Shown here piece by piece: positions 1 to 12,205 of a stretch of 64,000 nt of DNA (its first letter is position 1; each line of letters begins with the position of its first letter). Position numbers and translations under genes: made by a program. The DNA is from Sarcomyxa edulis. Its lineage: Eukaryota; Basidiomycota; Agaricomycetes; Agaricales; Mycenaceae. Under the pieces are notes generated by a model. It had not been told where the DNA came from, searched no databases, and saw nothing but the letters and a program-made list of their open reading frames with translations. Where the stretch lies: the NCBI GenBank assembly GCA_009761415.1, contig QUOL01000021.1:186001-250000 (forward strand). Direction: 5' to 3'.

Positions 1-236
1 TCTTGATGACTCTGTTGTATACCATGATCAGATGATCATTTTTAGATGCGAAATGTATACTTTTTGATAGGAGGTTACCCCGCACTTGGCCCTGAAATTG
101 AATAAAATTGTGGAATTCAGTTGGACGTGCAAGCTCCGGACCCGAATCTGAATTTTCTGACTTGGACTCTCACCATCTCATTCCCATCTCACCTTCGTCG
201 TTTGTGACTTTACTCATTATCTGTGCTAAATATTCC
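1..236. other. Upstream region, no gene seen
   Basis: This stretch precedes the first kinase gene. The frame is open from position 108, but only with a TTG start, which is not credible in a fungus; the first ATG in that frame is at 237. Nothing else is recognisable. It probably holds the 5' UTR and promoter of the kinase. Confidence 0.5.
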
Positions 237-2473
237 ATGTTCGAGGGTGATACACCACCAGAAGACAAGCACCATCCTTCATTCAACAGATTTTTCATCA
301 CCGGGGACTTCACGAATGACCTCGAAGACTTGCCTTTACCTCAACTCAAAGTCGTGACTGGCGATGATTCTGGGGACAATTCAGCGCGTACACGCCGGAG
401 GACAGTCCATTCGAGTAGTATACCAGGGTGTAACCAGGATGGCCTCGCCGTTTCACCAGCAGCAATGTTTTTGTCTTCGTTTAGTGCCCCAGGCCCTTCG
501 TATGCCACTGCCCCCCTGGAACCCGATGGGGAAGGTGCTCTCGTCGCAGGATACACTCTGGGTCCCATAATAGGCTATGGAGGCTTCTCAACCATAAGAA
601 AAGCCTCGTCTTCATCTGGAGGTACAGTTGCCGTCAAAATCGTACGGCGCAAAGATATCTCCAGGCAACCGCACCCCAACCTCGCACGAAAACACCTCGA
701 CCATGAAGCCGCTGTCTGGTCTACTCTCAGCCATGAGCACATCTTGCCGCTCTTCCACTCCGTTCATACTCTTTACGCCGATTTCTTCGTCACTCTCTTT
801 TGCCCCGCTGGTTCTCTGTTTGATATCCTCAAGAGAGACGGTCGGCCGGCGCTGCCACAGGACGATGCGGGTATGATGTTTAGACAGGTGGTCAGAGGGC
901 TGAGGTACTTGCACGAGGTCGCGCTGTTGGTCCATAGGGACATCAAACTAGAAAATATCCTCGTCGATGAAACCGGTGTGTGCAGAATTGGTGATTTTGG
1001 CATGACCAGGAGAATTGGTGAATCAGACACTGGTGAACAAGACACTGAACATGAACAAGCCGTGAAAGGATCGGCTCTTCCTGTTCATCTGTCCATGATT
1101 CGTCATCAGAGCGCACGGCATCGCAATTCTTCACCATTTCCCGAGACGTCGGCTTCTTCACAATCATCATCTGCTTCTACTCACGTATTCAGACCAGGAT
1201 CCCTTCCTTATGCTTCGCCAGAACTGCTTCTGGCTAGTTCAGTCCCACCTCACCCGGCTCAAGATATGTGGGCATTGGGAGTTCTGCTCTACACATTACT
1301 GACCGGACGATTGCCATTCACAGACGCGTTCGAGCCACGTCTGCAAATGAAGATTTTACATGGTAGGTTTATACTCATAAAGTTAACTCAGAAAGTTGAC
1401 TCACTGAACGTCATGCTGTCGGCCATTCAGGTGTTTATGAAATGCCTCCCGGTATCGGACGCGGTGCAGAACGCCTTCTTCAAGGATGCCTCGATCGATC
1501 TGTTGTGAGTCGCTGGACTATTGCTATGGTCGATGAGGTCGCCTGGAGCGTTGGCTGGGGTGCAGAAGGTGACGATGCTACGCCTACACCACCACCTGAG
1601 AAGGATGTGTCCCATCCTCACCATGCCGAAAATATTCCCATACCACCAAGCCGTGACTGGGATCAAGAGGGACCGGGTTCAAGGCCGTCGTTGAAGACAG
1701 CCAGACGTCGATCATCGTCCCGAATCCAGCGTTCTACATCCAGATCGCCTGTCGTCATCCGCTCGGCGCTCTCAGGGAGGAATGGGTCCAGTCGCAGTAT
1801 CTCACGCCCTGGACCCTCCTTCTCTGCTTTCAACGCATCCATTCTGCACTCATCATCACCCTCATCATCACCTGCATCTAGTACTTTCCTCGACTCGGCG
1901 CTGAGGACATCACCCTCACCGCCAACGTCACTCGAACGCGAACGTGGACGCCGCCCACGAAAGTCGTACCAGGTCCAGTCAACCTCGCGTTCTCCCAGCC
2001 CTAGCGTTGTTCCCACCACGCCAATAGACGTGAGTCACCGTGGACGTGGTCATCTACCTATAAACATGGTAGTTGATAACCCTGATGATATCCGACGTGG
2101 ACGACAGCCCTTCGGACGTGGGATATATGGGGTTGACGTGGACGTGGATATGGGATTGCATGAGGATGAGGACGTTCCAGAGATCAGTCTGAATTCGGCA
2201 GACGATCATGAGGTCAAATGCAGCAGGCGAGCAATGTCTTCTAGTCGGTCGTGTACGAGAAACTTAAATGCGAAAGAAGCTGAAGAGGATGGTAGTTTGG
2301 TGAGATGGAGGGAACGGCAAGGACGTGAGCTGCCTTTGGGAAGGAGGGCAGGGAGTACACCCTCTTGGTCAAATGGAGGGCTGTTGAGGTTTGAGGAGGT
2401 CGCTGAAGAGAATGCTGTTCCTACTTCGAAGACAGTGAAGGGTTCCAGGCGGAATAGGAGTGCGGTGGGTTAA
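237..2473 (+). CDS. Ser/Thr protein kinase (CAMK-like) with long disordered tail
   Basis: Two exons (237-1362 and 1431-2473) joined by a 68 bp GT-AG intron give about 722 residues. The kinase domain spans roughly residues 105-415. All catalytic landmarks are present: glycine loop GYGGFSTI (about 113-120), the AxK lysine in VAVK (134), HRDIKLEN (233-240), DFG (253-255) and an SPE in place of APE (327-329). The intron falls just after TGRLPF and its removal restores the C-lobe, ending in the conserved arginine segment. An insert of about 70 Ser/His-rich residues separates DFG from SPE, so the activation loop is unusually long. The roughly 300-residue tail is rich in Ser, Arg and Pro and looks disordered. 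I place it among fungal CAMK-like regulatory kinases but cannot name an orthologue or substrate. Start chosen at the first ATG of the frame. Confidence 0.85.
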
Positions 2474-2734
2474 GGTCAGCGTCGTGAGGTCGCTCGTTCG
2501 TCTTTTTTCGTCTCTTTGAGATTGCCCATACCCAGATTTGTTGTACTGTTATCTTTGGCTCATTCTTCCAGGTTGCATGATGTTATCTATCTCTGGGATC
2601 ACCAAACGTTTCATATATTTTCTATCTTATTCCTGTATCATACATACCCCTCCTCTCAATATTTCAAGTTGTATCATTACAGTGACAATTATCGATTATA
2701 GTACATGGAGAATTACATCGGAAGGACTAGTCAC

Positions 2735-4173
2735 CTATGTTGTGATGCCCTCCATCATCGAGTCCGACGTCTCGAAAGCCGCTCTCTGTTCTGCAGATAA
2801 TTCGTCTGCTATTGACCGCGCAGATTGTCGTTCGGCAGCACGGGCATTCAGTGCATCGACCTCCCCTACGAGTTTTGCCTGTGGCATTGGTCAGCAGTGA
2901 GTCGTCCTACAGTAGACAATGAACTTACAGCCTTTGCTTCCAAGTCAGCTTTATTGAATATCGAGTACGGCGAAGGACGAGTTGGCGCTTTTTTGGGACC
3001 TAAAAGTACATGATGAATATTGCCACACCATGCGAAGGTAGGATGGACGCACCAAATGCGGCGTATCTGAATACTTCATTCATCAGGTCATGATTTCGTT
3101 TGTAACGGCTTGATGCGAGTGTTCTAGTGGATATGTGTTCGGTCTCATCTGCAGAGTCGTTCATTAGCGGAGCAGTTGACTTTGTTGCGAAAGAAAGTTG
3201 CTCACCAGCTGAATCGTCTTCTTCGACCCTGGTCGGACGCTAGTACGCATATATTTCGTCAGCACGGAGAAAGGCGAAGCATTATAAGCCAACGTACTGG
3301 AACTGAACTCCCGCTCCTCTCCCTTGCGCGCTCCCTTTCTCTTCTCCTCTCCAGCGTCTCCATTGCAGCGTTCTGATGTGCCACCATCCCTTGCGGATTG
3401 AACGGCATACCCTGTGGAACTACAGCCCCTCCACCGTGCATTGGTGGCACAGGCGGGCCCTGTGGTCCGGTATAGACCTTTTGTCCCGCTTTCTCACCCG
3501 CAACGTAGATAGAGGGTTCTGTTATATTCCGTAGAGGATATGCACGCGCGGGGGTGTTCATAAGGGCTGGTAAGATCGCTGTTTGCCCATGTTCGTCAGC
3601 TGCACATTCTTTAAGACAGGGTACAGGTGTTGCTCACGGGCGGCTGGGCCTCGGGTGTAATGCACGAGAACGAGTTGAGGGTGTCCGCCTTTGTGTAGAC
3701 GGAATCGGCGACGTAGACGCCATGCACTAGTGTCAGATGAGCCTGGAATGAACCCGTGTTTGATTTCTGTTACTTCTAGTTCCTGCGTTCATCCTTGAAT
3801 GTGCCATAACACTAAAAAATGACTGAGAACTCACCCGGTTGCTCCCACACGGTATCGAGAATCTCTGCTCGTGATCCTGATAGAGTATACCATCGAGAGG
3901 AAAAGAAGATTGTTGAGGCATATAGAGTAGAAAGACCTGGCCCTCTTCATAAAGCATCAGTCTTAACCATCTACGCGTACTGTTGCAAAACTAACCTAAC
4001 GGTTTGTCTATGAAACTCCAAGCATAAGGTGTCTGATGAGACAGAGGAACGGCGCGAGATAACATGGCCACGGCGCCGTCATAATTAAGGCTTTGGTGTA
4101 TCCCAAGATTATCTGGGTATCGTAAACAGAGCCCTTCCGCTTGGGCATCTCGCAAGTTAGTCATTTTGATCAT
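2735..4173 (-). CDS. ssr4: SWI/SNF and RSC complex subunit Ssr4-like
   Basis: Eight exons on the minus strand assemble with consistent phases: 4173-3996, 3944-3835, 3782-3638, 3578-3298, 3239-3206, 3148-3053, 2999-2929 and 2878-2735, giving 352 residues. The N-terminal half carries the fungal Ssr4/DUF1750 pattern: AEGLCLRYPDNLG, then YAWSFIDKP, FPLDGILYQD and an arginine-rich WRLRRRFRL followed by HPQLVLVHYTRGP. The C-terminal half has the family's RYKRNHDLMNEVF helix. In fission yeast Ssr4 is a subunit of the SWI/SNF and RSC nucleosome remodellers in the nucleus. The middle is Pro/Gly-rich with a charged ERRRERERARERS run. An in-frame stop lies upstream of the first ATG; a second ATG three codons in (4164) is an alternative start. 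The identification rests on remembered family motifs rather than a search. Confidence 0.75.
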
Positions 4174-4475
4174 GCCTACGATAGTTCCGAGTCTTTATGA
4201 TGGTCTTCCAGCCGATTTCGACGATTTCAGGGTGCAAGTTGGTCTTTTGGATTTCTGAAGTTGATGGTTTGAGAAGAGGTCAAAATTTGTTGAGTTCGGC
4301 GCTAAATTTGGAACAGCCACTGAGTTTCACGACTTGCTTCTTCCCCTCATCATCGTAAGGAGTCATTCTCAATTTTCAGTTAGTTTTATCACTGATTTAT
4401 ACGCCCTAACATTGTACGAAAGGCACTGGACTCCAACAGTAATCCACTGACGCCGCAGACAGTCCCGAATACACA

Positions 4476-5589
4476 ATGTCTGACATTCTCTCCTTGGACG
4501 TTCTTCTGCTCATCTTGGAACACGTCCACCGTTCAGACCTCCCAGCTCTATGCAGGTTGAACAAGACAGTGTATCCACATTGCCGATATGTTCTTTATCG
4601 CGACGTTGAGGTCTCTGGCGCTAACGTGATGCAGGCGTGCACAACGCTGTATCAAACACCGGCACTGACTGAAAAGGTGCACCGATTCTCCTTATGCGAA
4701 GGGCGGAGTATTGGTTTGGTCCAAATCATATTTGGACTTCTCTGTGATCTACTCTTGATGATGCCCAATCTACGCATCCTGTCTCTCCATATTGGGCCCC
4801 ACGGCTCCTGGATCCTTCCCCCACCAAATACAGTCCCATTTAGACTTATCTCGTTCAGCACTGGATTCAGTTATCACGGAGATCTAGTTCAATTTTTGCA
4901 TGGGCAGACCGAGCTCCGGACATTGTCATTGCCAGCATGGCCCGAAGGCTACCGTGCTTGGTTCACGAGTAAATCGCTCCCGAATCTCACCAAAATATTT
5001 GCACCTCTATCATTAATCCAAGAACTAATTCCTGACCGTCCCATCAACGATATATCTATGAAGTCCATATTGTCTATGTCTGACTCCACAGACCTGGATT
5101 GCTTTGCGAAATCTGCAGCCCAGAGGGGTGTAACCAGGCTGAAAATCGAACAGTCTGTGCTGGAGTCAGTTGGGGCTGAACATCTATCAACTATCATCCC
5201 TCACCTCGTTGATCTCACGGTTGTATGCTCGACATCTCCCTTTGAACGGAAAGAGGTAAGCTTCAATCCACTCAATGCATCACTTCGCTCATGACTACAA
5301 CTGAGAATAGGACGTAGAAGTCATGTCAGAATGGATCTCGGAAATTCTGTCTGTCTTCCTGTGTCTCGAATACCTCACCGTATATTTGGATCCTCATACA
5401 GGCGTATGGCGTATTGATACCACTAAAATCGACTTTCGTCCCTTGATCACACCTACTGTTGAACGCGCTCCGCGTTTCCGTCAATTGTCGATCAAGTTCA
5501 TTGGGGCATCTCACCAGGACTACGCTTGGGTCATGGATGAAAAGGAGTGGGTGTATCTGGGAACTCCCTTAGCATTGATCAATTCCTAA
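4476..5589 (+). CDS. F-box-like / leucine-rich protein
   Basis: Exons 4476-5255 and 5311-5589 (55 bp intron, phase 0) encode about 352 residues. The N-terminus has the degenerate F-box pattern of mushroom proteins (LSLDVLLLILEHV, then LPALCRLNKTVYPHCRYVLY). Irregular leucine-rich segments follow (LRILSLHIG, LRTLSLPAWP, LVDLTVV, LEYLTVYLD). Proteins of this sort are very numerous in Agaricomycetes and are presumed SCF substrate adaptors, but none of that is shown here. It has the same architecture as the gene at 47462-48713 yet is clearly diverged from it. No signal peptide or membrane segment is seen. A specific function cannot be given. Confidence 0.7.
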
Positions 5590-5886
5590 AAACTCTGGTA
5601 TGATGAACTGTATGCATCGAGAATACGTTACTTATAGCACCGGACACTAGACATGAATCCACCATCTTTGTAATATCTACGTGCGCACGAAGTGATATGC
5701 TTCAGACACGTCTGGGCTTTACCTTTCTGGGAAGTTGTATTGGTCGTATTGGTTGTATTCGGCGTACGAATGTGAGCATCGCCGTCCGGACGGGCGTCTT
5801 CTTATGTAAACTTTGTTTGACAGGTTCACACATTCTGAGAACAGCCCGTTCGATAAGCGCCCGTGTGCCCTTTCCTCCCCACCGCT

Positions 5887-8800
5887 ATGTCAAACAGGAG
5901 ATATCCAAGATACCCTAGGCCACTCGATGTTCCCAATGCAATTGCTTATCTAGAAAATGTCAAGTCAACGTATTCGGGGGATCCAGAGACATATCTGCGA
6001 TTCCTTTCTCTTGTGCTCGACTGGCGTAATGATGGGTCCGTAACTTATTATGTGTCCATCATATCTATCGTATAAAGAGCTCATCATCTTGACAGTATCG
6101 ATACCGCCGATCTCGTCGAAAAGATCGCAGCATTCTTCCAGCACAAGTCCGGTCTTTTGCGAAACTTCAATGCTCTACTGACTACTAGTGGTTACCGAAT
6201 TGAATGTTCGACCGATCAAGACGAAGTTCAATTATTCACTCTAATCACTCCTGACGGAGCGGAGATTCATGCTATCTCTGAATCAACTCCAGCCCCCCCA
6301 GACCCTTGTGTCAGCAATACGAAGGAGCTGCTAGATACTCTACGAAGCGATCATGGATGGGACAAAATCACTCATTTCAGATCAACATGGGCAAGCTGCG
6401 TTCTACAGTTGTTGCAAACAGTAAGTACTTGTATGACTCTATCAGATATGCCAATCCACCCGTTGTTATAGGCCCTTGATGATGAAGATCTCAACGAGGA
6501 CGACAGAAAGACGTGCTTGAGAGGTCTACGGACACTTGCTCAAGAATCTGGGAATTTACCGCCGTCGTTCCTTTTGCGCAATATTGCTAAGGTCGGAAAC
6601 TACGCGGTCAAGGGCGGAGGATTCGCTGTGAGTGTTCAATGACTGCTTATCACAATCACTCTCTGACTTTTCAGATAGGATATTTATGAGGGACGCATAA
6701 ACGAACGGACCGTGTGCTGCAAGGTCTTACGGGTGCATACTGCTGTGACAGATAGTCTGAAGGAAAAGCTCATTCAAGTGAGACTTCCCTCGTCATCTCA
6801 GCCTCCCGTGATCTACGTTCTCACATCAAGCAGCAATTTAGCCAAGAGGCGCTCATGTGGAGACAGCTTCAAAATCCATTCGTTTTGCCCTTCTATGGTG
6901 TTAGCAAGGACCTGTTTGCCCCGCATCCTAGTTTTTGCCTCATCTCACCCTGGATGGCTAATGGCAACATAATGGATTATCTAGAGAAAAATCCGGACCA
7001 CGATCGATTGAACGCGGTAACATATACTTATATCCTGGGCTTCATCCTAACGGCTCATTTGTTCGTATCAGATCGTGGAGGTTGCTCAAGGCCTACGATA
7101 TCTGCATGGTCTCAGTCCAAAGATCGTGCATGGTGATATCAAGGGAGTGAGTTTCACAGACCGGCAGTTGCTGCAACTCTCCTCTTCTAGCGAAATCTCA
7201 TTTTTCTCTGCTAGGCGAACGTGTTGGTGACCGACCAACTCACTTGCGTTTTGGGAGATTTCGGCCTTGCTTCTATTGTCGAGTCTCGACTCGCAAATAC
7301 TTCTATGGGGAGCAAAGGAACGATGCCTTGGATGGCACCTGAGCTCATCGACCACGACTTGATGGAGCGCGATCTTTGTCGAGATTGCGATTCTCAGATA
7401 AAGACTGCTCGCGATATCTATGCATTCGCATGCACCATGTACGAGGTAAGTTATCTGTACTTCCAGTCCGAGTTGTGATTATTTTTCTCATCATCGTTCG
7501 AAGATCCTTACGGGTTCACGGCCGTTTCCTGACTTGCATGAGATGGCCGTTGGACTGACTGTTATCACTGGCACGCGTCCAGGACGACCTTCACCGACGA
7601 TATATTATCCTGACGATATATGGTCATTGACCGAGTCTTGTTGGGCTCAGAATCCCCGCGATCGATCAAAGATCGACGAAGTTACGGAGGCTCTGCAAAA
7701 GATTTCGGATGCAAGAAATTGGTCTTCTGAGTCAGGTGCTACACTAGAATCCATAGGACCGAGACGTGATGCGATCCCTTCTCCTTCCCTTCATTCGGTG
7801 AACGAGCTACTTGTTACGAGCTGGTTAGAAGAAGAAGTAGGGATCCTCAGACCGGCGATTACCGAGAGAGCAGCGTCTCCAGAGTCCATCATCCCTTCCC
7901 CTACTCAATCACAAGTTCATATGGTCTACTCCGACCCGGGCTCGGTGTTGCCCGATAACCGTCCTGACGTGTCAACTGGGCTGGGAACTCTCGGTAGGTT
8001 GAGTATAGGGAGCTACTCAACTACCTTCGCCACAGATACGGAAGACCCTTCGCTATTCATACGATCGACTAGTGGCTCTACGAGTACTAGGCCAATGATA
8101 CGGACGCGAGATCATAGATCGTTGACCTCGCGTGCGACCAGTTTTACTAGCATTTCACCGCGAGATGTTAGTCGTAGCAGATCTCATACTTTTGACGAAA
8201 AAGATCATGACGGGTTTTATGGCACGTCGAAAGAGGTGAACGACATGCCGGTGAGGCCAACTCCCCTCGATTACGTGGCTGAAGATTTGAAGGCCATGGA
8301 GCCAAGTCCATTCCAATTTCGGCCGCGGGCACTAGCGTCGATGTTGGATCCTAAGAACCTCGATGTTCTACAAGGTTTGGGAGGGACACAAGGACTACTG
8401 GATGGACTAGGGACAAATCTCTCCCAAGGACTCTGTGCCATGGCAGACGATGGTTCCGTGTTCTCTGCATCGTTGGAATTGAGGAGACATATTTATGGAA
8501 AGAATTGTCTTCCTCTCAATAATCTCTCGAGTTTCTGGTGGTTGGTTTTCCAAGCTCTCGAGGATAAAGTCACGGTATGCCTTCAGCTTTGCTGCGATCG
8601 ATGAAACTCTGCTGATGTGCGTTTGTAGATATTGCTCACAATGACTGCGATTGTTTCTTTGACAGTGGGCTTGTACGAAAAATCACATCCTACTTTGTCA
8701 AGCAGCCCACCTCCTGTCAACTGGGTGGAAGGTGTTGCCATCATCGTTGCTATATTGTTCATTGTGAGTATTGCTTGTTGCGGGTATCTCTGCTTCTGAT

Positions 8801-11800
8801 TGACTTACGCTGATAGGTTGTTATGGGGGCAATAAATGATTTCCGAAACCAAGCCACAACTCAAGTTTTGGAGCGAGAACTCGAAGGTCGGACTGTCAAG
8901 GTGAGACGGGATGGCGTTGAGGTGATTGTGGACGTCAAGGTGCGTTCTTGAACAAATCGGCAATTCTTTCCCGTACTGGCCATGACACATGACGTAGGAT
9001 GTCGTTGTGGGTGATATCGGTTTTTTGGAATCAGGGGAGATCGTGCCTTGCGATGCTGTCTATCTTGAAGGACGAGATGTTGTATGCGATGAGCACTCCG
9101 TCACTGGGCAATCGGATCTCATCAGAAAGATTCCATATCAGCAATGCATTCTACTACGGAACGACAACGTCCTCCAATCCAATACAGATTGCTTTCTTCT
9201 AAGTGGCACAAAGGTACTACATGGATTCGGTGTATATGTCGTTGTTGCTGTGGGGGTCTGTAGCTTCAATGGGAGGATCAAGACAGGTACGCCTCCCTTT
9301 CTTTTCTCTTGTGACCAGGCTCGAGTAATCATCACTTTTATGTGGTATAGCCCTTGGCAGAGGTGGTACCTCTACTCGTCTTCAACTGAAGCTCAATAAT
9401 GTGACCGAAACGGTGACGAAATGGGGGACTTCAAGTGTCTTGCTGTTTTTACTCGCATCAATGATCAAATTTTTCGTCGAACTAGGGACAGAATATAAAA
9501 CATGGCTAGTAATGTTAACTTGTTCACTATGCGCCTGTTTTTACTGTTAAGTCTGTAGGGATCCTGTCAGGAAAGGGTCGACCTTTGTCGAGATTTTCCT
9601 GACTACAATCACCTTACTTTTCGTCGCAGTTCCGCAAGGTTCGTTGGTCGTGCGATTATGATCATAATGTGCATTGCTACATCATATATCCATAGGACTG
9701 CCACTCCTTGTAGCGGTGGTACTTTCGTTTGCCACCAAACGCATGATGCACGAAGGACTCCTCGCCCGATCGTTTGCATCATGTGAGAGAGTCGCAGCCA
9801 CCACGACAGTGTGTGTATCCAAGACGGGAATTCTGACCCAAAACAAGATGACCGTCGTTGCGGGGTGTATAGGTATCGACACTAAATTCATTGTCGGAAA
9901 TGATGGTTCTGTAGAGCCTTCGTTCCCTGACGTCACTTCCCATCCTCTCCCAATGCATCCTCCAGGCGGTCTCTATCGCGATCAATCATACTTCGATATC
10001 ATCTCTCCCCACCTTTGGCACCTATTCCACACGTGCATCGCTGTAAATTCCAGCGTACAGGGGGAGCATGATGGAGATATTTTAAGTGGTAGTCAAACCG
10101 AAACTGCATTGTTGAAATTTGTGCATCGTCTTTGGGCCGATGCGAAAACCTACACTTCATACGACATCATTCAATTGGTGCCGTTTTCGACCAATACCAA
10201 GACTATCGGCGCTGTCGTACAGATGGGTCCGGGGAGATGGCGGCTTTATCTGAGAGGCGCTGGTGAACTATTGGCCACAAGTTGTGTCCGCTCTCTGGTG
10301 GATGTGAAAGAGTCCGGAGATATTGTGACCAAGGCGTTGGGACTCGCGGAACATGCTCGCATCTCACAGCTCATTTCTGCCTACGCCAACCAAGGCTTAC
10401 GAACTGTTTCTCTTTCCTACAAAGATTTTGCGGCCTGGCCTCCGGAAGGCGCAGAGATGAATGGGTCCAAGGTAGGATCACACTAATTTGAGTGTTGGCG
10501 CCGCTCATCCATACTGTTTTAGGTGTCATTCAAAGATCTTTGTCGAGATCTCACTCTGATTGGCATCCTTGGCATCAACGATCCTCTTGACAAGAGTATC
10601 CCCGATTTTGTCCAAAAGTGCGCCATGGCCGGCGTTATGGTCAGACTGTGCACCGGTGAACATCCTGTTGCTGCTCGGTCAGTAGCTTTGGAGAGCGGAA
10701 TCTTTACTCCTGGTGGACTTGTCATGGAAGGTTCAACGTTCCGTCGCCTCAAACCCCAGGACATCATACAAGTGGTACCTCGTCTCCAGGTCCTCGCACG
10801 CGCAACTCCTGAGGACAAGACATTACTCCTACGTACGCTTGCGTCCCTCGGGGAGAGCGTAAGTATCACCGGACATCGTATGAATGATGCTCCTGCACTT
10901 GAAAGAGCCAACATCGGGTTTTCTTTTGAGAGTGCAAGCACCGGGATAGCAAAGGAAGCTTCCAATATCATCGTACAAAATGACAATGTCACTTCCATCA
11001 TCAAATCCATCGCTTGGGGCCGTTGTGCCCGAGATTCTGTCTCCAAAATCCTGCAATTTCAACTTTCTACCAGTATTGCTATCATTATTATCACAACTAT
11101 TTCTTCTCTGGCTTCCAAGTCGGCTTCGTCTGGACCTTCCGTCGTGCAACTCGTGTGGATCAGTATAATCATGGACGTCTTTGCCGTTCTTGCCTTAGGC
11201 ACAGATCAAGCTTCCGAAGCATTTTTGGATCGCAAACCACCGAGAAGGAAGGACCCCTTGATCTCGGTGAAGATATACAAGCAAATTTTGTTCCAGTCCA
11301 CTTACCAAATTACCGCCACTTTGATGCTTTATTTTGGAGGTTGGAAAATCCTGGATGTGTCTGCTTCAGACACAGAACAGCGCAGTTCAATCATTAAAAC
11401 TACTGCCTTCAACACATTCGTCTTCATGCAAATATTCAATCTGTTCAATTGCAGAAGAATCGACGGAAAGTTCAACATCTTTGAGGGTATTCACCAGAAT
11501 CAGTGTTTCATCATAGTCGTTCTTATTGGTGCGTTATTAACTGCCCATGTCTTTACCGTTTGTCTAATGCACCTGTAGAGATAATTGTACAAATCATTGT
11601 CATTTTCTTCGGTGGAATCGTCTTTAAGGTCACGCGCATAGGGGGGCTGGAATGGGGGATCACCGTTACTCTGGGATTTGTTTCCATTCCCCTTGGCAGC
11701 CTGGTTCGGTTCATGCCTGACGATCCGTTTCAAAAACTTTTCCAAAAACTTGGTCTGCTCAGGGATCCAGACATACTTCCAACCGTTCATCCAGACTCTG

Positions 11801-11991
11801 AGAAGAACTCACTCGTAGCGCTTGATAATCTTCGAACGTTTGCTGTTGTACGTGGAGGCCGCGTTCGGTCCTCACCTCATGTCACCAGGAGTCGGGCAGA
11901 ACACCTCGATGATGACGATTTCCCGTGCGTTCAGCCATCACATGCATGTATAGATTTTGACGGACTGGCCGGGAAAATCACAGGTTTCTAA
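5887..11991 (+). CDS. PAH - TKL kinase - P2B-type (pseudo)ATPase fusion
   Basis: About sixteen exons give one reading frame of roughly 1,755 residues. Residues about 12-85 are a Sin3-type paired amphipathic helix (AIAYLENVK, YLRFLSLVLDW, IDTADLVEKIAAFF, GYRIEC). Residues about 200-478 are a TKL-type kinase: GGGFADIYEG (206-215), Lys225, HGDIKGANVL (324-333), DFG (344-346), MAPEL. After a Ser/Thr-rich linker of about 190 residues comes a complete P2B calcium-ATPase fold (from about 670) with ten membrane segments, ending LGSLVRFMPDDPF. A single exon, 7504-8574, runs unbroken from the kinase C-lobe through the linker into the ATPase N-terminus (FQFRPRALASMLDPKNL). Catalytic residues of the ATPase are replaced (see findings). 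The junction near 9508-9558 needs an unusually short intron. A terminal intron from 11923 could alter the last residues. RNA evidence is needed to exclude two overlapping transcripts. Confidence 0.8.
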
Positions 11992-12205
11992 TGTCTTCGA
12001 TCGACCCGGCATCATTTCAGCATTCTAGTGCCTCTCGTGGACTCAAGTCAACGCAAGTGCACCCAGATACAGTCTCAGACGATCCGATACGCAGCTGGTT
12101 TCCGACGCGCACTTGACTTTCGATTCTACTTGACTATGACTGTCCTAACACCGACTCAGACATCAATACAATGGTACTTATACCTTAGCTATCCATCTCG
12201 TTGTC

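Noticed and set aside
108..236. N-terminal extension of the first kinase
   Set aside because: It requires a TTG start; the first ATG in frame is at 237.
8247..11991. Treating the ATPase as a separate gene starting at MPVRPTPLDYVAE
   Set aside because: The frame is open from the kinase through this ATG with no stop; a separate gene would need an internal promoter and a hidden kinase stop. Kept as the main alternative to test.
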